A stretch of DNA of 64,000 nt from Haloterrigena sp. H1. Its GTDB lineage: Archaea > Halobacteriota > Halobacteria > Halobacteriales > Natrialbaceae. A program made the position numbers and the translations under genes. The notes under the pieces are model-generated. The model was not told the origin of the DNA. It searched no databases and was given only the letters and a program-made list of their open reading frames with translations. Of the stretch, positions 16,513 through 24,028 are shown piece by piece (position 1 is the first letter of the stretch; the number at the start of each line of letters is the position of its first letter). The DNA lies in NCBI RefSeq assembly GCF_005938085.1, contig NZ_SMZK01000003.1, positions 186,001 through 250,000 on the forward strand, given 5' to 3'.

Positions 16513-17643
16513 TTACTCGAGGCGCTCTAACACCGCCGCTTTCTCGTAGGACAGCGACAGCGACCGTGAGCGACCGCGACCGTCGACATCGGTGTAGTCG
16601 GCATCGATCAGGCCGAGCTGGTCGAGTTTGTTGACGATCTCGGAGTAGCGCGTATAGCCCAGGTCAGTCCGCTCGTGGAAGGCGTCGTAGACCGCGCCGG
16701 CCTGTTCGCCGTCGTTGTGGGCGATCACCTCGAGCAGCGCCTGCTCGGTGTCGGTCAGTCCCGACAGCGACCGGGTGAGGTTGATGTATTTGGACTTTTC
16801 GTAGGCGTTTTCGACATCTTCGCGCTCGACAGTGCGGCTGGCTCGCATCTCGGCGTTGAGCCCCGCCCGGCGCAACAGGTCGATCCCGACCCGGAGGTCG
16901 CCGCTCTCGGCGGTGAGTTCGGCGACGTACTCGAGGGTATCGCGGTCGATGACGCCGTCGTGGAAGCCACGGTCAACGCGTTCGGCGAGGATGTCGACGA
17001 TTTCGGGCTGGTCGTAGACCGGGAAGTAGACGTCTTCGGGGCGGAAGACGCTCTGGACCCGCGAGTCGAGCTCATCGATGACGTCGAGCGACGGATCAGA
17101 GGAGATGACGATGACACCGATCTTCGCACCAGGATACTCCTCGTGGGCTCGCAACAGCGAATAGAGCGTGTCGCTAGCCTCGTTCTCGTAGAAGAGGTAG
17201 TTGACATCGTCGAGTGCGACGACGAGGACCCGGTCGTCCTCGACGAGTTTCTCGGCGATCTGTCCGAACAGCTTCTTGAACGAGATGCCCGACGAGGGTG
17301 GCTCGTAGTCGAACGTCCCCTCGAACAGCCGTGAAAAGACCGAGTACCGGGTCGCGTTGACCTGACAGTTGACCCGGATCGTCCGAACCTCGCTCGTCTG
17401 GGCACCGACCTCGTCGAACAGTTTCTGGACCGCCGTCGTCTTCCCCGTTCCGGGAGGTCCCCGAACGACGACGTTCAGCGGCCGCGACCCCCGCACCGCC
17501 GGGCGCAGCGCGTACGTCAGGCTCTGAGTCTGGCCCTCGCGGTGCTTGAACGTCTCGGGGACGTAGTCGATTTCGAAGACGTGCTCGTTTTTGAACACGG
17601 ATTCGTCCCACGACAACATCCCCTCGTCGGGGTCGTCTGCCAT
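16513..17643 (-). CDS. Orc1/Cdc6-family AAA+ ATPase
   Basis: A 376-residue initiator-like protein: N-terminal HREGQTQSLTYALRPA, Walker A VVRGPPGTGKTTAVQKL, Walker B VVALDDVNYLF, sensor 1 VIVISSDPSLDVIDELDSRVQSVF, sensor 2 GDLRVGIDLLRRAG, then a C-terminal winged helix (TDTEQALLEVIA ... LGYTRYSEIVNKLDQLG). The start at MADDPDEGMLSW (17643) matches the family; the longer open frame upstream is ignored. Haloarchaea have many orc paralogues, only some tied to origins. No ORB-like inverted repeats flank this one, so it is probably a non-origin or regulatory copy. Confidence 0.92.
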   Translation of the reverse strand: MADDPDEGMLSWDESVFKNEHVFEIDYVPETFKHREGQTQSLTYALRPAVRGSRPLNVVVRGPPGTGKTTAVQKLFDEVGAQTSEVRTIRVNCQVNATRYSVFSRLFEGTFDYEPPSSGISFKKLFGQIAEKLVEDDRVLVVALDDVNYLFYENEASDTLYSLLRAHEEYPGAKIGVIVISSDPSLDVIDELDSRVQSVFRPEDVYFPVYDQPEIVDILAERVDRGFHDGVIDRDTLEYVAELTAESGDLRVGIDLLRRAGLNAEMRASRTVEREDVENAYEKSKYINLTRSLSGLTDTEQALLEVIAHNDGEQAGAVYDAFHERTDLGYTRYSEIVNKLDQLGLIDADYTDVDGRGRSRSLSLSYEKAAVLERLE

Positions 17644-17740
17644 CACTTTCACCCTGCTTCCGCAGCGTCTTAACCCTTCGGTGGATTCGGATTTCGAACA
17701 GAAACCATGATACCTGTTACTTTTTGACACAGTCACAAGA

Positions 17741-17758
17741 CTTAATGATCATTATACA
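17741..17758. promoter_or_regulatory. AT-rich divergent promoter between orc and the 17775 gene
   Basis: A short AT-rich block (TTAATGATCATTATACACATATA, given here as positions 17742-17764) lies upstream of the divergent gene at 17775. TTAATGATCATTA is a near-palindrome centred 27 bases before the ATG, a good TATA position for a leaderless transcript. Confidence 0.4.
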
Positions 17759-17774
17759 CATATAGGTGACAGCA

Positions 17775-18095
17775 ATGGCACCACCGTCACCCCCGGACGT
17801 GATCCCGGAGTTCCTGCTCGAGCAGTTCGACGATCTCTCTGCGGAGACGCTGCGGGGCACCGGTGACTACGCGCGGAAAGAAATGTACGTTACACCCGAC
17901 GAAATGCCCGATACAGTAAAAGAAGCGTTCGCGCTCCAGGACGACGAAACGCGTGCAGCGATCGGCGACTACGCCGACGAACTCGCCGCGTTCCTGGAGG
18001 AGCGCGACGCCGATTCACTGCAGGAGATTACCGGCGGCTCGAGCGACGACGAAGAGTCATGGGGACACCAGCGGATTCTGGAATGGCATGAGTAA
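17775..18095 (+). CDS. conserved haloarchaeal protein, unknown function
   Basis: A 106-residue acidic protein beginning MAPPSPPDVIPEFLLEQFDD, with EMYVTPDEMPDTVKEAFALQ in the centre and an acidic C-terminal tail ending QRILEWHE. No cysteine pairs, no membrane segment. It resembles widespread haloarchaeal hypothetical proteins I cannot name with certainty. It is divergent from the orc gene with an AT-rich promoter between them. ATG 17775 is preferred over the GTG at 17766 from the TATA spacing. Confidence 0.65.
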   Translation: MAPPSPPDVIPEFLLEQFDDLSAETLRGTGDYARKEMYVTPDEMPDTVKEAFALQDDETRAAIGDYADELAAFLEERDADSLQEITGGSSDDEESWGHQRILEWHE

Positions 18096-18141
18096 CGACG
18101 ACGGGACCACGGACCGACGAACGCGGGCGAACTGACCGCAG

Positions 18142-18227
18142 TCAGACGGACTCCTGTCAGTCAGTGCCGACGCGACCGCAGGACGGCTCGCGGTCGCGCC
18201 GGGAACCCGTGACAGCAGACCGCATCA
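18142..18227. repeat. type-2 hairpin element, copy b
   Basis: Left end CAGACGGACTCCTGTCAGT and right end, reverse-complemented, TGATGCGGTCTGCTGTCACG are imperfect inverted repeats. The core is a hairpin with GCGACCGC pairing with GCGGTCGC around a short loop (18172-18197). The right-hand terminal TGA, read on the minus strand, is the stop codon of the frameshifted DUF1059 gene. About 240 bp beyond it up to the ParB-like gene are covered by that pseudogene and a short empty stretch. Confidence 0.65.
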
Positions 18228-18393
18228 GGCAACCTCGACCCGTTCAGTACGGCGCTCGATATCCGCCACGGTCAGCCGACTGTTGTGAGTCATTCGGGCG
18301 TGAGCCCGCACGAGTCGTTCCACCTCGTCGGCACTACTCGAGCGAATCATGAACTGACAGCTCCCCCGTCGAGCACTTGAATTGGAATGGCAT
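18225..18393 (-). pseudogene. DUF1059-type small protein, frameshifted
   Basis: Reading from ATG 18393 on the minus strand gives MPFQFKCSTGELSV and then runs into a stop. Shifting frame at about 18352 gives FMIRSSSADEVERLVRAHAR followed by MTHNSRLTVADIERRTERVEV and TGA at 18227. Joined, these match the short DUF1059 proteins (KCPT..C.F.IRS...DEV...V..HA...H). The expected second cysteine before F.IRS is absent or lost at the break. Either the gene is inactivated by a 1-bp indel or the sequence has an error here. Too short to show as a convincing long ORF in either frame. Confidence 0.6.
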
Positions 18394-18470
18394 GCCAAGA
18401 CAGTCGGGCGAGAAGGACATAATCATTGGACATGCATGTCCCGCTCCCGTCGTTCGCCTGGCGAGTTGGG

Positions 18471-19166
18471 TCAGAGACCTCGACTCCCGCGACGGCCGAT
18501 CGATCGGCCGGCCAGTCGCTGGAGCAGGCCCCAAATCCGGACGAGAATCGGCTCGAGAACCGGGTTCGCAGTCACGGCGACGTACGCCGGCACGGGCTCG
18601 TACCGGTCGGTTTCGAGGGCATGCAGCGCCGCCGCCGTCGCCCGGTGGTTCCCGTCGGCGACGAACCACGGAGTCGCGCCGCGTCTGGTCCGGACGATCA
18701 GCGGGTCGAACTGAGCTCCGGCGGCGAGGTCGTCGCGGTAGGTTCGGATCGCACCGGCATCGATTCCTGCGTCCTCGAGCGGACCGAACCCCTCCTCGGA
18801 GATCCGCTCGGCCACGCCGAAGAGAGTGCCATCCGTGGAGACGTCCCGCCATAGGAGGTCGTCCGGCCCGTCCACCGGCCGGAGGTCGACGAACTGGTCC
18901 CACTCGAGGACGAGCCGGTACCACCGGATCGGTTGCTCGCGCCAGACGAACGCAGCCGCTCCCGGCTTCGCCGAGAGGAGCGCGTCGAGCATGGCTGCCG
19001 TGTTCGTTGAGACCGCCTCCGAGTCGATGGCAACCGCGTCGTGCTCGATCTCGTGGGCGAGCCATGCCCGGAGTACCCGCTCCTCGGGAACCGGTACAGG
19101 TGTTCGGTTCTCCGGTGGCGGCGACCGCGGGGAGCTGGTGCCGCTCGAGGCGTCTGTTCGAGACAT
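18471..19166 (-). CDS. ParB-like nuclease domain protein
   Basis: A 231-residue protein. The central and C-terminal part has a ParB/Srx-type fold signature: ...AAGAQFDPLIVRTRRG, then WFVADGNHRATAAALHAL with the GNHR box, as in stand-alone ParB-like proteins. The N-terminal 100 residues contain RVLRAWLAHEIEHD and WREQPIRWYRLVLEWDQFVDL. There is no HTH, so it is not a classical centromere-binding ParB. No parA neighbour. Divergently transcribed from the GTP cyclohydrolase III gene. Role unknown; possibly a nucleotide-binding enzyme of the ParB/CTPase or nuclease type. Confidence 0.7.
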   Translation of the reverse strand: MSRTDASSGTSSPRSPPPENRTPVPVPEERVLRAWLAHEIEHDAVAIDSEAVSTNTAAMLDALLSAKPGAAAFVWREQPIRWYRLVLEWDQFVDLRPVDGPDDLLWRDVSTDGTLFGVAERISEEGFGPLEDAGIDAGAIRTYRDDLAAGAQFDPLIVRTRRGATPWFVADGNHRATAAALHALETDRYEPVPAYVAVTANPVLEPILVRIWGLLQRLAGRSIGRRGSRGL

Positions 19167-19279
19167 GGGCCGGCGTTCTGGACAACCCCTACCGTAGTGA
19201 CTAACATATATCTGGGGACGGGACCGTTATCTCTCCGGAACAGACACGTTACCGAGAATTGCAGTCCGCTAGCGCCCAC

Positions 19280-19287
19280 AAATTATA
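19280..19287 (+). promoter_or_regulatory. TATA box of arfA operon
   Basis: AAATTATACC centred near 19284 lies about 28 bases before the GTG at 19312. This fits leaderless transcription starting at that codon and supports it over the upstream ATG at 19297. Confidence 0.5.
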
Positions 19288-19311
19288 CCAGTGGACATGG
19301 TACGGGGGGGA

Positions 19312-20088
19312 GTGACCGTGACTGAAACGCAGGTAACGTTGATCCAGATCGACAACTACGGGCCGTGGACGGTGGCGCCATCACCGAAACGGGAGCCGGA
19401 CCTGCAACTGCTCCAGTCCCGGCTGTACGCGGACCTCTCACAGCTCGTCGCGCATCACGACGGCTACGTGTTTTCCACACGGTTCGACAACATGATCGCC
19501 GTCACAAACGGGATCGACCTGGCGGGACACCGGCGCATTCAGGACGCCATCAGCAACCGCTATCCCGTGACGGTCAGCCTCGGTGTCGCCACGGGGACCT
19601 CGCCGCGGGAGGCAGTCGGTGAAGCGACGGCGAACCTCCAGGCAGCCGGGAGTGCCCAGGACGGTGAGCGGACCGAAATCCTGCGCGGCGATCCGTTGTG
19701 CGGGGAAGGGGCCGTCCAGATTGCCCACTTCGACGTCAACGACGCGACCAGCCAGTACACTGACGAACTCAACGCGTTCGAGGTGTTCCGGCACATCGAA
19801 CAGGGATATTCGGCGCTGCTCGAGTACATGTACGACGCCCACGACTCGCTGTCGTTTTTCATCGGCGGCGACAACGTCATCTCGGTGACCGCCGGGCTCG
19901 ACCGGCCGGCGTTCGATGCGGCGATCGATCACGTCGAGGAGACAGCGGGGATCGACCTCAAAGTCGGCGTCGGCCACGATCTGAGGGCCGTCGACGCCGG
20001 AATGGCGGCCAAGGAGGCGCTCGAACGCTGCCGAGAGCAGGGGACGCGTGTCGAGGTTGGCGCCGGTGAGAGCGCGGGGAGGGCGTAA
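19312..20088 (+). CDS. arfA: GTP cyclohydrolase III (IIa)
   Basis: A 258-residue ArfA: it opens with VTLIQIDNYGPWT, followed by PKREPDLQLLQSRLYADLSQ, the first GGD-like palm motif FSTRFDNMIAVTNGID, GVATGTSPREAVGEATANLQ and a second half-repeat with SFFIGGDNVISVTAG. It opens the imidazole ring of GTP to give the formylaminopyrimidine used in archaeal riboflavin (and so F420 chromophore) synthesis. The GTG 19312 start is chosen from family N termini and TATA spacing. It heads a run of five same-strand genes: dehydrogenase, PTPS-like, glycosyltransferase, methyltransferase. Confidence 0.92.
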   Translation: MTVTETQVTLIQIDNYGPWTVAPSPKREPDLQLLQSRLYADLSQLVAHHDGYVFSTRFDNMIAVTNGIDLAGHRRIQDAISNRYPVTVSLGVATGTSPREAVGEATANLQAAGSAQDGERTEILRGDPLCGEGAVQIAHFDVNDATSQYTDELNAFEVFRHIEQGYSALLEYMYDAHDSLSFFIGGDNVISVTAGLDRPAFDAAIDHVEETAGIDLKVGVGHDLRAVDAGMAAKEALERCREQGTRVEVGAGESAGRA

Positions 20089-20092
20089 CCCG

Positions 20093-21157
20093 ATGCCGGC
20101 CCAGTCGGTATACTTCATGGGTCCCTGTGAAGTCGAAGTCCGGGAGACAACCGTGCCCGACCCCGGCCCGGATGAACTCAAAGTGGCGGCAACGGTATCT
20201 GCCATCAGTTCCGGGACGGAGCTGTTACTCTATCGGGGCGAAATGAACCCCGAGATCACCGCGGACGAGACGCTGGAGACACTCTCGGGATCGTTCTCCT
20301 ACCCGTTCCCGTACGGCTACGCGGTCGTCGGGACGGTGACCGCCGTCGGCGCGGACGTCGACCCGGCGTGGCACGGCGAGACGGTGCTCGCGTTCCATCC
20401 GCACGCCAGCGAGTTCGTCGTCGGGGTCGACGAGGTGAGCGTCGTGCCGGCCGACGTTCCACCCGCGGTGGCAGCGTTTCTTCCGAACGTCGAGACGGCG
20501 GTCAACTTGGTCCTCGATGGGGAGCCTCGCATCGGCGAGCGAGCGATCGTGTTCGGCCAGGGCGTCGTGGGGCTGCTGACGACAGCACTGCTGGCCGAGA
20601 CGCCGCTCTCGTCGCTCGTGACCGTCGACCGCTACGAGAAGCGACGACAGCTCTCGACGGCGTTCGGAGCCGACCGGAGCCTCGACCCCACCGAAGCAGA
20701 TCCGGTCGCGGCGGTCCACGAGCAGCTGGGGCCGCCCGACCGTCCGGGGTCGCCATCCGGACGGACCGAACAGGAGCAGCTTCCGCGCCGGGCGGACCTG
20801 ACCTACGAACTCTCGGGCAACCCGGTGGCACTCGACGCCGCCGTCGACGCGACCGGATACGGAGGCCGCGTCGTCGTCGGGTCGTGGTACGGGACCAAGA
20901 CGGCCGAGCTATCGCTCGACGGGCGCTTCCACCGAAGCCGAATCCGCCTGATCAGCAGTCAGGTGAGCACCATCGCCCCGGCACGGCGCGGGCGCTGGAC
21001 CGTGGCACGCCGGCTGGCGACCGCGTGGCGGCGCCTCGAGGACGTCGAGACCGACCGGCTGGTAACCCACCGCGTCCCGGTCGCGGACGCCCCGGAGGCC
21101 TATGAACTACTGGACGAGCGCCCGGACGAAACGGTTCAGGTGCTGTTGACGTACTGA
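20093..21157 (+). CDS. medium-chain dehydrogenase/reductase lacking catalytic zinc ligands
   Basis: A 354-residue MDR-superfamily protein. The GroES-like N-terminal domain has VSAISSGTELLLYRG where zinc ADHs carry the catalytic cysteine, and PFPYGYAVVGTVTAVGADV. The Rossmann domain has VFGQGVVGLLTTALLA and VTVDRYEKRRQLSTAFGAD, then DLTYELSGNPVALDAAV. The ISSGTE signature and missing Cys/His ligands recall BchC-type and other zinc-independent members, so an NAD(P)-dependent oxidation or reduction of a side-chain hydroxyl or carbonyl is likely. A 25-residue Pro/Arg/Gln insertion sits near residue 225. It starts 4 bp after arfA. Confidence 0.8.
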   Translation: MPAQSVYFMGPCEVEVRETTVPDPGPDELKVAATVSAISSGTELLLYRGEMNPEITADETLETLSGSFSYPFPYGYAVVGTVTAVGADVDPAWHGETVLAFHPHASEFVVGVDEVSVVPADVPPAVAAFLPNVETAVNLVLDGEPRIGERAIVFGQGVVGLLTTALLAETPLSSLVTVDRYEKRRQLSTAFGADRSLDPTEADPVAAVHEQLGPPDRPGSPSGRTEQEQLPRRADLTYELSGNPVALDAAVDATGYGGRVVVGSWYGTKTAELSLDGRFHRSRIRLISSQVSTIAPARRGRWTVARRLATAWRRLEDVETDRLVTHRVPVADAPEAYELLDERPDETVQVLLTY

Positions 21158-21246
21158 CCCCTGCAGCCCGTTCGACTGTGCCTCGTCGGTCTCGCCTCGA
21201 GTCGCGCCACCCCAGACTTTAGTTCGCACCCGTGGTCCGAGGGGGT

Positions 21247-21624
21247 ATGTACACAGTGACAGTCACACGCGATTTCGTCGCTCAACACTGGCTCACGGTT
21301 CCCGACCCTGGACCCGAGGGAGACCTCCACTCCCATCATCTGACGGTCGAGGTCGAGGTGGAGGGCGAGCAACTCGGGGAGTACGGCTACCTCGTCGACA
21401 TCGACGACCTCAAGGCTGCCGTCGACGCGCTGGTCGACCGGTACCGGGACGCGACGCTCAACGACCTCCCGGAGTTCGAGGGGCTCAATCCGAGCGTGGA
21501 GCACTTTTCGCGATTCTTCGCCGAGCGGGTCGCGGACGGGATCGAGACCGACCGTCTCGACGCCATCGAGGTGACGATGTGGGAAGAGGACGCGGCGGCC
21601 GCCTCCTACGCCACGACCCTCTGA
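21247..21624 (+). CDS. 6-pyruvoyl-tetrahydropterin synthase/QueD-like protein
   Basis: A 125-residue T-fold protein of the PTPS/6-carboxytetrahydropterin synthase family. Zinc-binding histidines are visible in DFVAQHWL and LHSHHLTVEVEVEG (the family's HGH becomes HSH), followed by GYLVDIDDLKAAVDALV. The C-terminal substrate-anchoring glutamate lies in VTMWEED, and LNPSVEHFSRFFAERV replaces the usual PTxEN segment. The catalytic cysteine that usually precedes HGH is missing, so this is unlikely to be the canonical QueD. It lies between a dehydrogenase and a glycosyltransferase and starts 89 bp after the former. Confidence 0.82.
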   Translation: MYTVTVTRDFVAQHWLTVPDPGPEGDLHSHHLTVEVEVEGEQLGEYGYLVDIDDLKAAVDALVDRYRDATLNDLPEFEGLNPSVEHFSRFFAERVADGIETDRLDAIEVTMWEEDAAAASYATTL

Positions 21625-21628
21625 CCCG

Positions 21629-22717
21629 ATGCGACTGGGGCTGGTCGTCTACGACGGGCTCGAGGGAACGTCCGGCGGCTATCGCTACGATCGACGGCTC
21701 GTGGCGGGGCTCCGCGAGCGGGGCCACGAGGTCACAGTCGTCTCGATCCCGAGGGAGGGGTACGGCCGGAACCTGCTCGACAACCTCTCCCCAACGGTCG
21801 CCGCCGATCTGACTGCCCTCGACGTAGACGTACTGCTACAAGACGAGCTCTGTCACCCGTCGCTCATCCGACACAACCGCCGGCGCGACGACGCCACGCC
21901 GGTGGTCGCCATCGTCCACCACCTCCGGTGTCAGGAGCCGCGGGCGGCGTGGCAAAACGCGTTCTACGGGGCGATCGAGCAGCGCTATCTCGAGACCGTC
22001 GACGCCTTCGTGTACAACAGCGAGACGACCCGGGAGACCGTCGAGGCACTCGTCGGTCCGACGACTGGCATCGTCGCGCCACCCGGCGGCGACCACATCG
22101 ATCCGGGAGTTACGCGGACTCACATATGCGCACGTTCCCACGAACCGGGACCGCTCAGAATCGTCTTCGTAGGGTCGCTTATTGACCGGAAGGGACTTCA
22201 CACGCTGCTCCGGGGACTGGCCGCCCGCCCGGCCGACGAGTGGACCCTGACCGTCGTCGGCGACCCGACGGTCGATCCGGAGTACGCCCGCCGGATCGAC
22301 CGGCTGATCGACACGCTGGGTGTCGAGGAGTCGGTGACGGTCGCGGGCCGGCTGCCCGACGCGGCGCTGTCGTCGGTCCTCCGGGAGGGACACCTCCTCG
22401 CCATGCCCTCTGGCTACGAGGGGTTCGGCATCGTCTACCTCGAGGGGATGGGATTCGGGCTGCCGGCGCTCGCTTCGACCGCCGGCGGCGCAAGCGAGGT
22501 CGTGACCGACGGGGAGACGGGGGTGCTGGTGCCGCCGGACGAACCGCCGGCCGTCGCCGAGGCGGTAGGCTCGCTCGCGGCCGACCGCGAACGCCTCGCC
22601 GAGATGGGAGCTGCCGCCCGGGACGCCTACGAGGCCCATCCAACCTGGAGCGACACCGTCGACTGCGTCGCGTCGTTTGCGGCTGTCCTCTGTGAGCCCG
22701 CGAAACCGTTCCCGTGA
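21629..22717 (+). CDS. GT4-type glycosyltransferase
   Basis: A 362-residue GT-B glycosyltransferase. The N-terminal domain has LVVYDGLEGTSGGYRYDRRL and VAIVHHLRCQEPR, then VYNSETTRETVEAL. The C-terminal donor domain has RIVFVGSLIDRKGLHTLLRGL, TVAGRLPDAALSSVL and the family E-x7-E motif in MPSGYEGFGIVYLEGMGFGLP, closing with GVLVPPDEPPAVAEAV. Retaining transfer from a nucleotide sugar is expected. It starts 4 bp after the PTPS-like gene, suggesting that the acceptor is the product of this operon rather than the cell envelope. Confidence 0.86.
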   Translation: MRLGLVVYDGLEGTSGGYRYDRRLVAGLRERGHEVTVVSIPREGYGRNLLDNLSPTVAADLTALDVDVLLQDELCHPSLIRHNRRRDDATPVVAIVHHLRCQEPRAAWQNAFYGAIEQRYLETVDAFVYNSETTRETVEALVGPTTGIVAPPGGDHIDPGVTRTHICARSHEPGPLRIVFVGSLIDRKGLHTLLRGLAARPADEWTLTVVGDPTVDPEYARRIDRLIDTLGVEESVTVAGRLPDAALSSVLREGHLLAMPSGYEGFGIVYLEGMGFGLPALASTAGGASEVVTDGETGVLVPPDEPPAVAEAVGSLAADRERLAEMGAAARDAYEAHPTWSDTVDCVASFAAVLCEPAKPFP

Positions 22718-22760
22718 CGGCCGGACTTAACCCGCCACGAGTTGACGGGCCGATAGAGGC

Positions 22761-23684
22761 GTGACTGAACCCGATCACTACTCGTTCCGTCGCTACCTCG
22801 ATGCCAAGCGAACCGTCGACCAGCGCGCCCGGAACCGGCGTGTCGTGGACGCGTTCCGCCGCGCGCTCGAGAGGGTCGACGAGCCCGTCGACCTCTGCGA
22901 GGTCGGAGCTGGGACGGGCGCGATGGTCGAGACGGTCCTCGAGTGGACGGCCGACACCGAGGTCCGGTACACGGCCATCGACGCCGACCCGACCCTCGTC
23001 AAGGCCGCCACGGAGGGGGTCGCGGACCGCGTCGCGGACCGGGGCCACGATCCGGACCGCTCGGACGGGTCGCTATGCATCGATCGCGACAGGGCAGCGT
23101 TCGAGGTCGCGTTCCGTGCCGAGGACGCGCTCGCTCACCTCGCGGCCCGCGAGGAGACGTACGACGTCGTCGTCGCCCAGGCCTTCCTCGATCTGACGGA
23201 CGTACGGGCGGCGCTAGAGACGGTCGCGGACGGGCTTCGCCCGGGCGGCGTCGCCTACTTCCCGATCACATTCGATGGTGTGACGTCGCTGTTACCGCCG
23301 GTCGACGCTGAACTCGAGAACCACATTGAACGGCGATTTCACCGCCGGATGGATACGACCGAGAAAGTCGGCGGCGAGACGGGCGACAGCACCGCCGGCC
23401 GCCACCTCCTCACTGCGGTCCCGGCGACTGGCGGCCGGGTCATCGCGGCCGGCGGCTCCGACTGGGTAGTCCGGCCAACCGACGGCGGCTACGAGGCCGA
23501 CGAGGCGTACTTCCTCCATCACATCGTCGACACCATCGAGTCCGCACTCACGGCCGACGGGACGATAGACGCCGAGCGATTGGGCGAGTGGGCGGCGGCC
23601 CGCCACGAACAGATCGAAGCGGGGGAACTCGTCTACCTCGCCCACCAGCTAGACGTCCTCACCCGGTGGCCGGGGTCAGCGTAG
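22761..23684 (+). CDS. SAM-dependent methyltransferase
   Basis: A 307-residue class I methyltransferase with GTG start. It opens HYSFRRYLDAKRTVDQRARN, then motif I VDLCEVGAGTGAMVE, YTAIDADPTLVKAA (acidic end of strand 2) and YDVVVAQAFLDLTDVRAALE (motif IV), LRPGGVAYFPITFDGVTSLLP. A C-terminal part with WVVRPTDGGYEADEAYFLHHI is distinctive. It is 43 bp after the glycosyltransferase on the same strand and probably acts on the same compound. The substrate is unknown. Confidence 0.8.
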   Translation: MTEPDHYSFRRYLDAKRTVDQRARNRRVVDAFRRALERVDEPVDLCEVGAGTGAMVETVLEWTADTEVRYTAIDADPTLVKAATEGVADRVADRGHDPDRSDGSLCIDRDRAAFEVAFRAEDALAHLAAREETYDVVVAQAFLDLTDVRAALETVADGLRPGGVAYFPITFDGVTSLLPPVDAELENHIERRFHRRMDTTEKVGGETGDSTAGRHLLTAVPATGGRVIAAGGSDWVVRPTDGGYEADEAYFLHHIVDTIESALTADGTIDAERLGEWAAARHEQIEAGELVYLAHQLDVLTRWPGSA

Positions 23685-23716
23685 CGGACGAACCGTACCG
23701 ACAGCGGCCCCCGTCC

Positions 23717-23725
23717 GGTTATACA
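23717..23725 (+). promoter_or_regulatory. TATA box for the 23750 gene
   Basis: GGTTATACA is centred about 28 bases before ATG 23750, the spacing expected for a leaderless haloarchaeal transcript. Confidence 0.5.
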
Positions 23726-23749
23726 TCGCTCGCCCTCGTAGCTCGAGCC

Positions 23750-24004
23750 ATGCACTGGAAACGCCGACGCGACCTCGAGGGCGGGAAAGAACTGGGTGTC
23801 TGGCTCCTCGTCGACGACGACGGCACGGTCGACGAGGAACTGTACGTCGAGACCCACGAGTACCGCGGTGGGGGGTTCGACGTCTACACCGCCACTCCCG
23901 ACGGGGAGTGGACACAGGAGGGCGAGTTCGGAGACGTCGAGGCCGCCTTCGAGCAGGCGCTCGACGTGATCGAAGAGAGTCACCATCCGCTGGAGGACCT
24001 GTAG
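23750..24004 (+). CDS. small conserved haloarchaeal protein
   Basis: An 84-residue protein, MHWKRRRDLEGGKELGVWLL..., with a predicted beta-sheet core (GGGFDVYTATPDGEWTQEGEF) and a C-terminal helix VEAAFEQALDVIEE. No catalytic motif. The ATG is fixed by TATA spacing. It is transcribed from its own promoter and converges on the MutS-like gene 24 bp downstream. Function unknown. Confidence 0.62.
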   Translation: MHWKRRRDLEGGKELGVWLLVDDDGTVDEELYVETHEYRGGGFDVYTATPDGEWTQEGEFGDVEAAFEQALDVIEESHHPLEDL

Positions 24005-24028
24005 CCGTCCAGGGCGGAGACGCGAACG

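Noticed and set aside
17644..17774. Replication origin next to the orc gene
   Set aside because: The intergenic DNA is AT-rich but has no ORB-type inverted repeats with a G-string; it looks like a divergent promoter.
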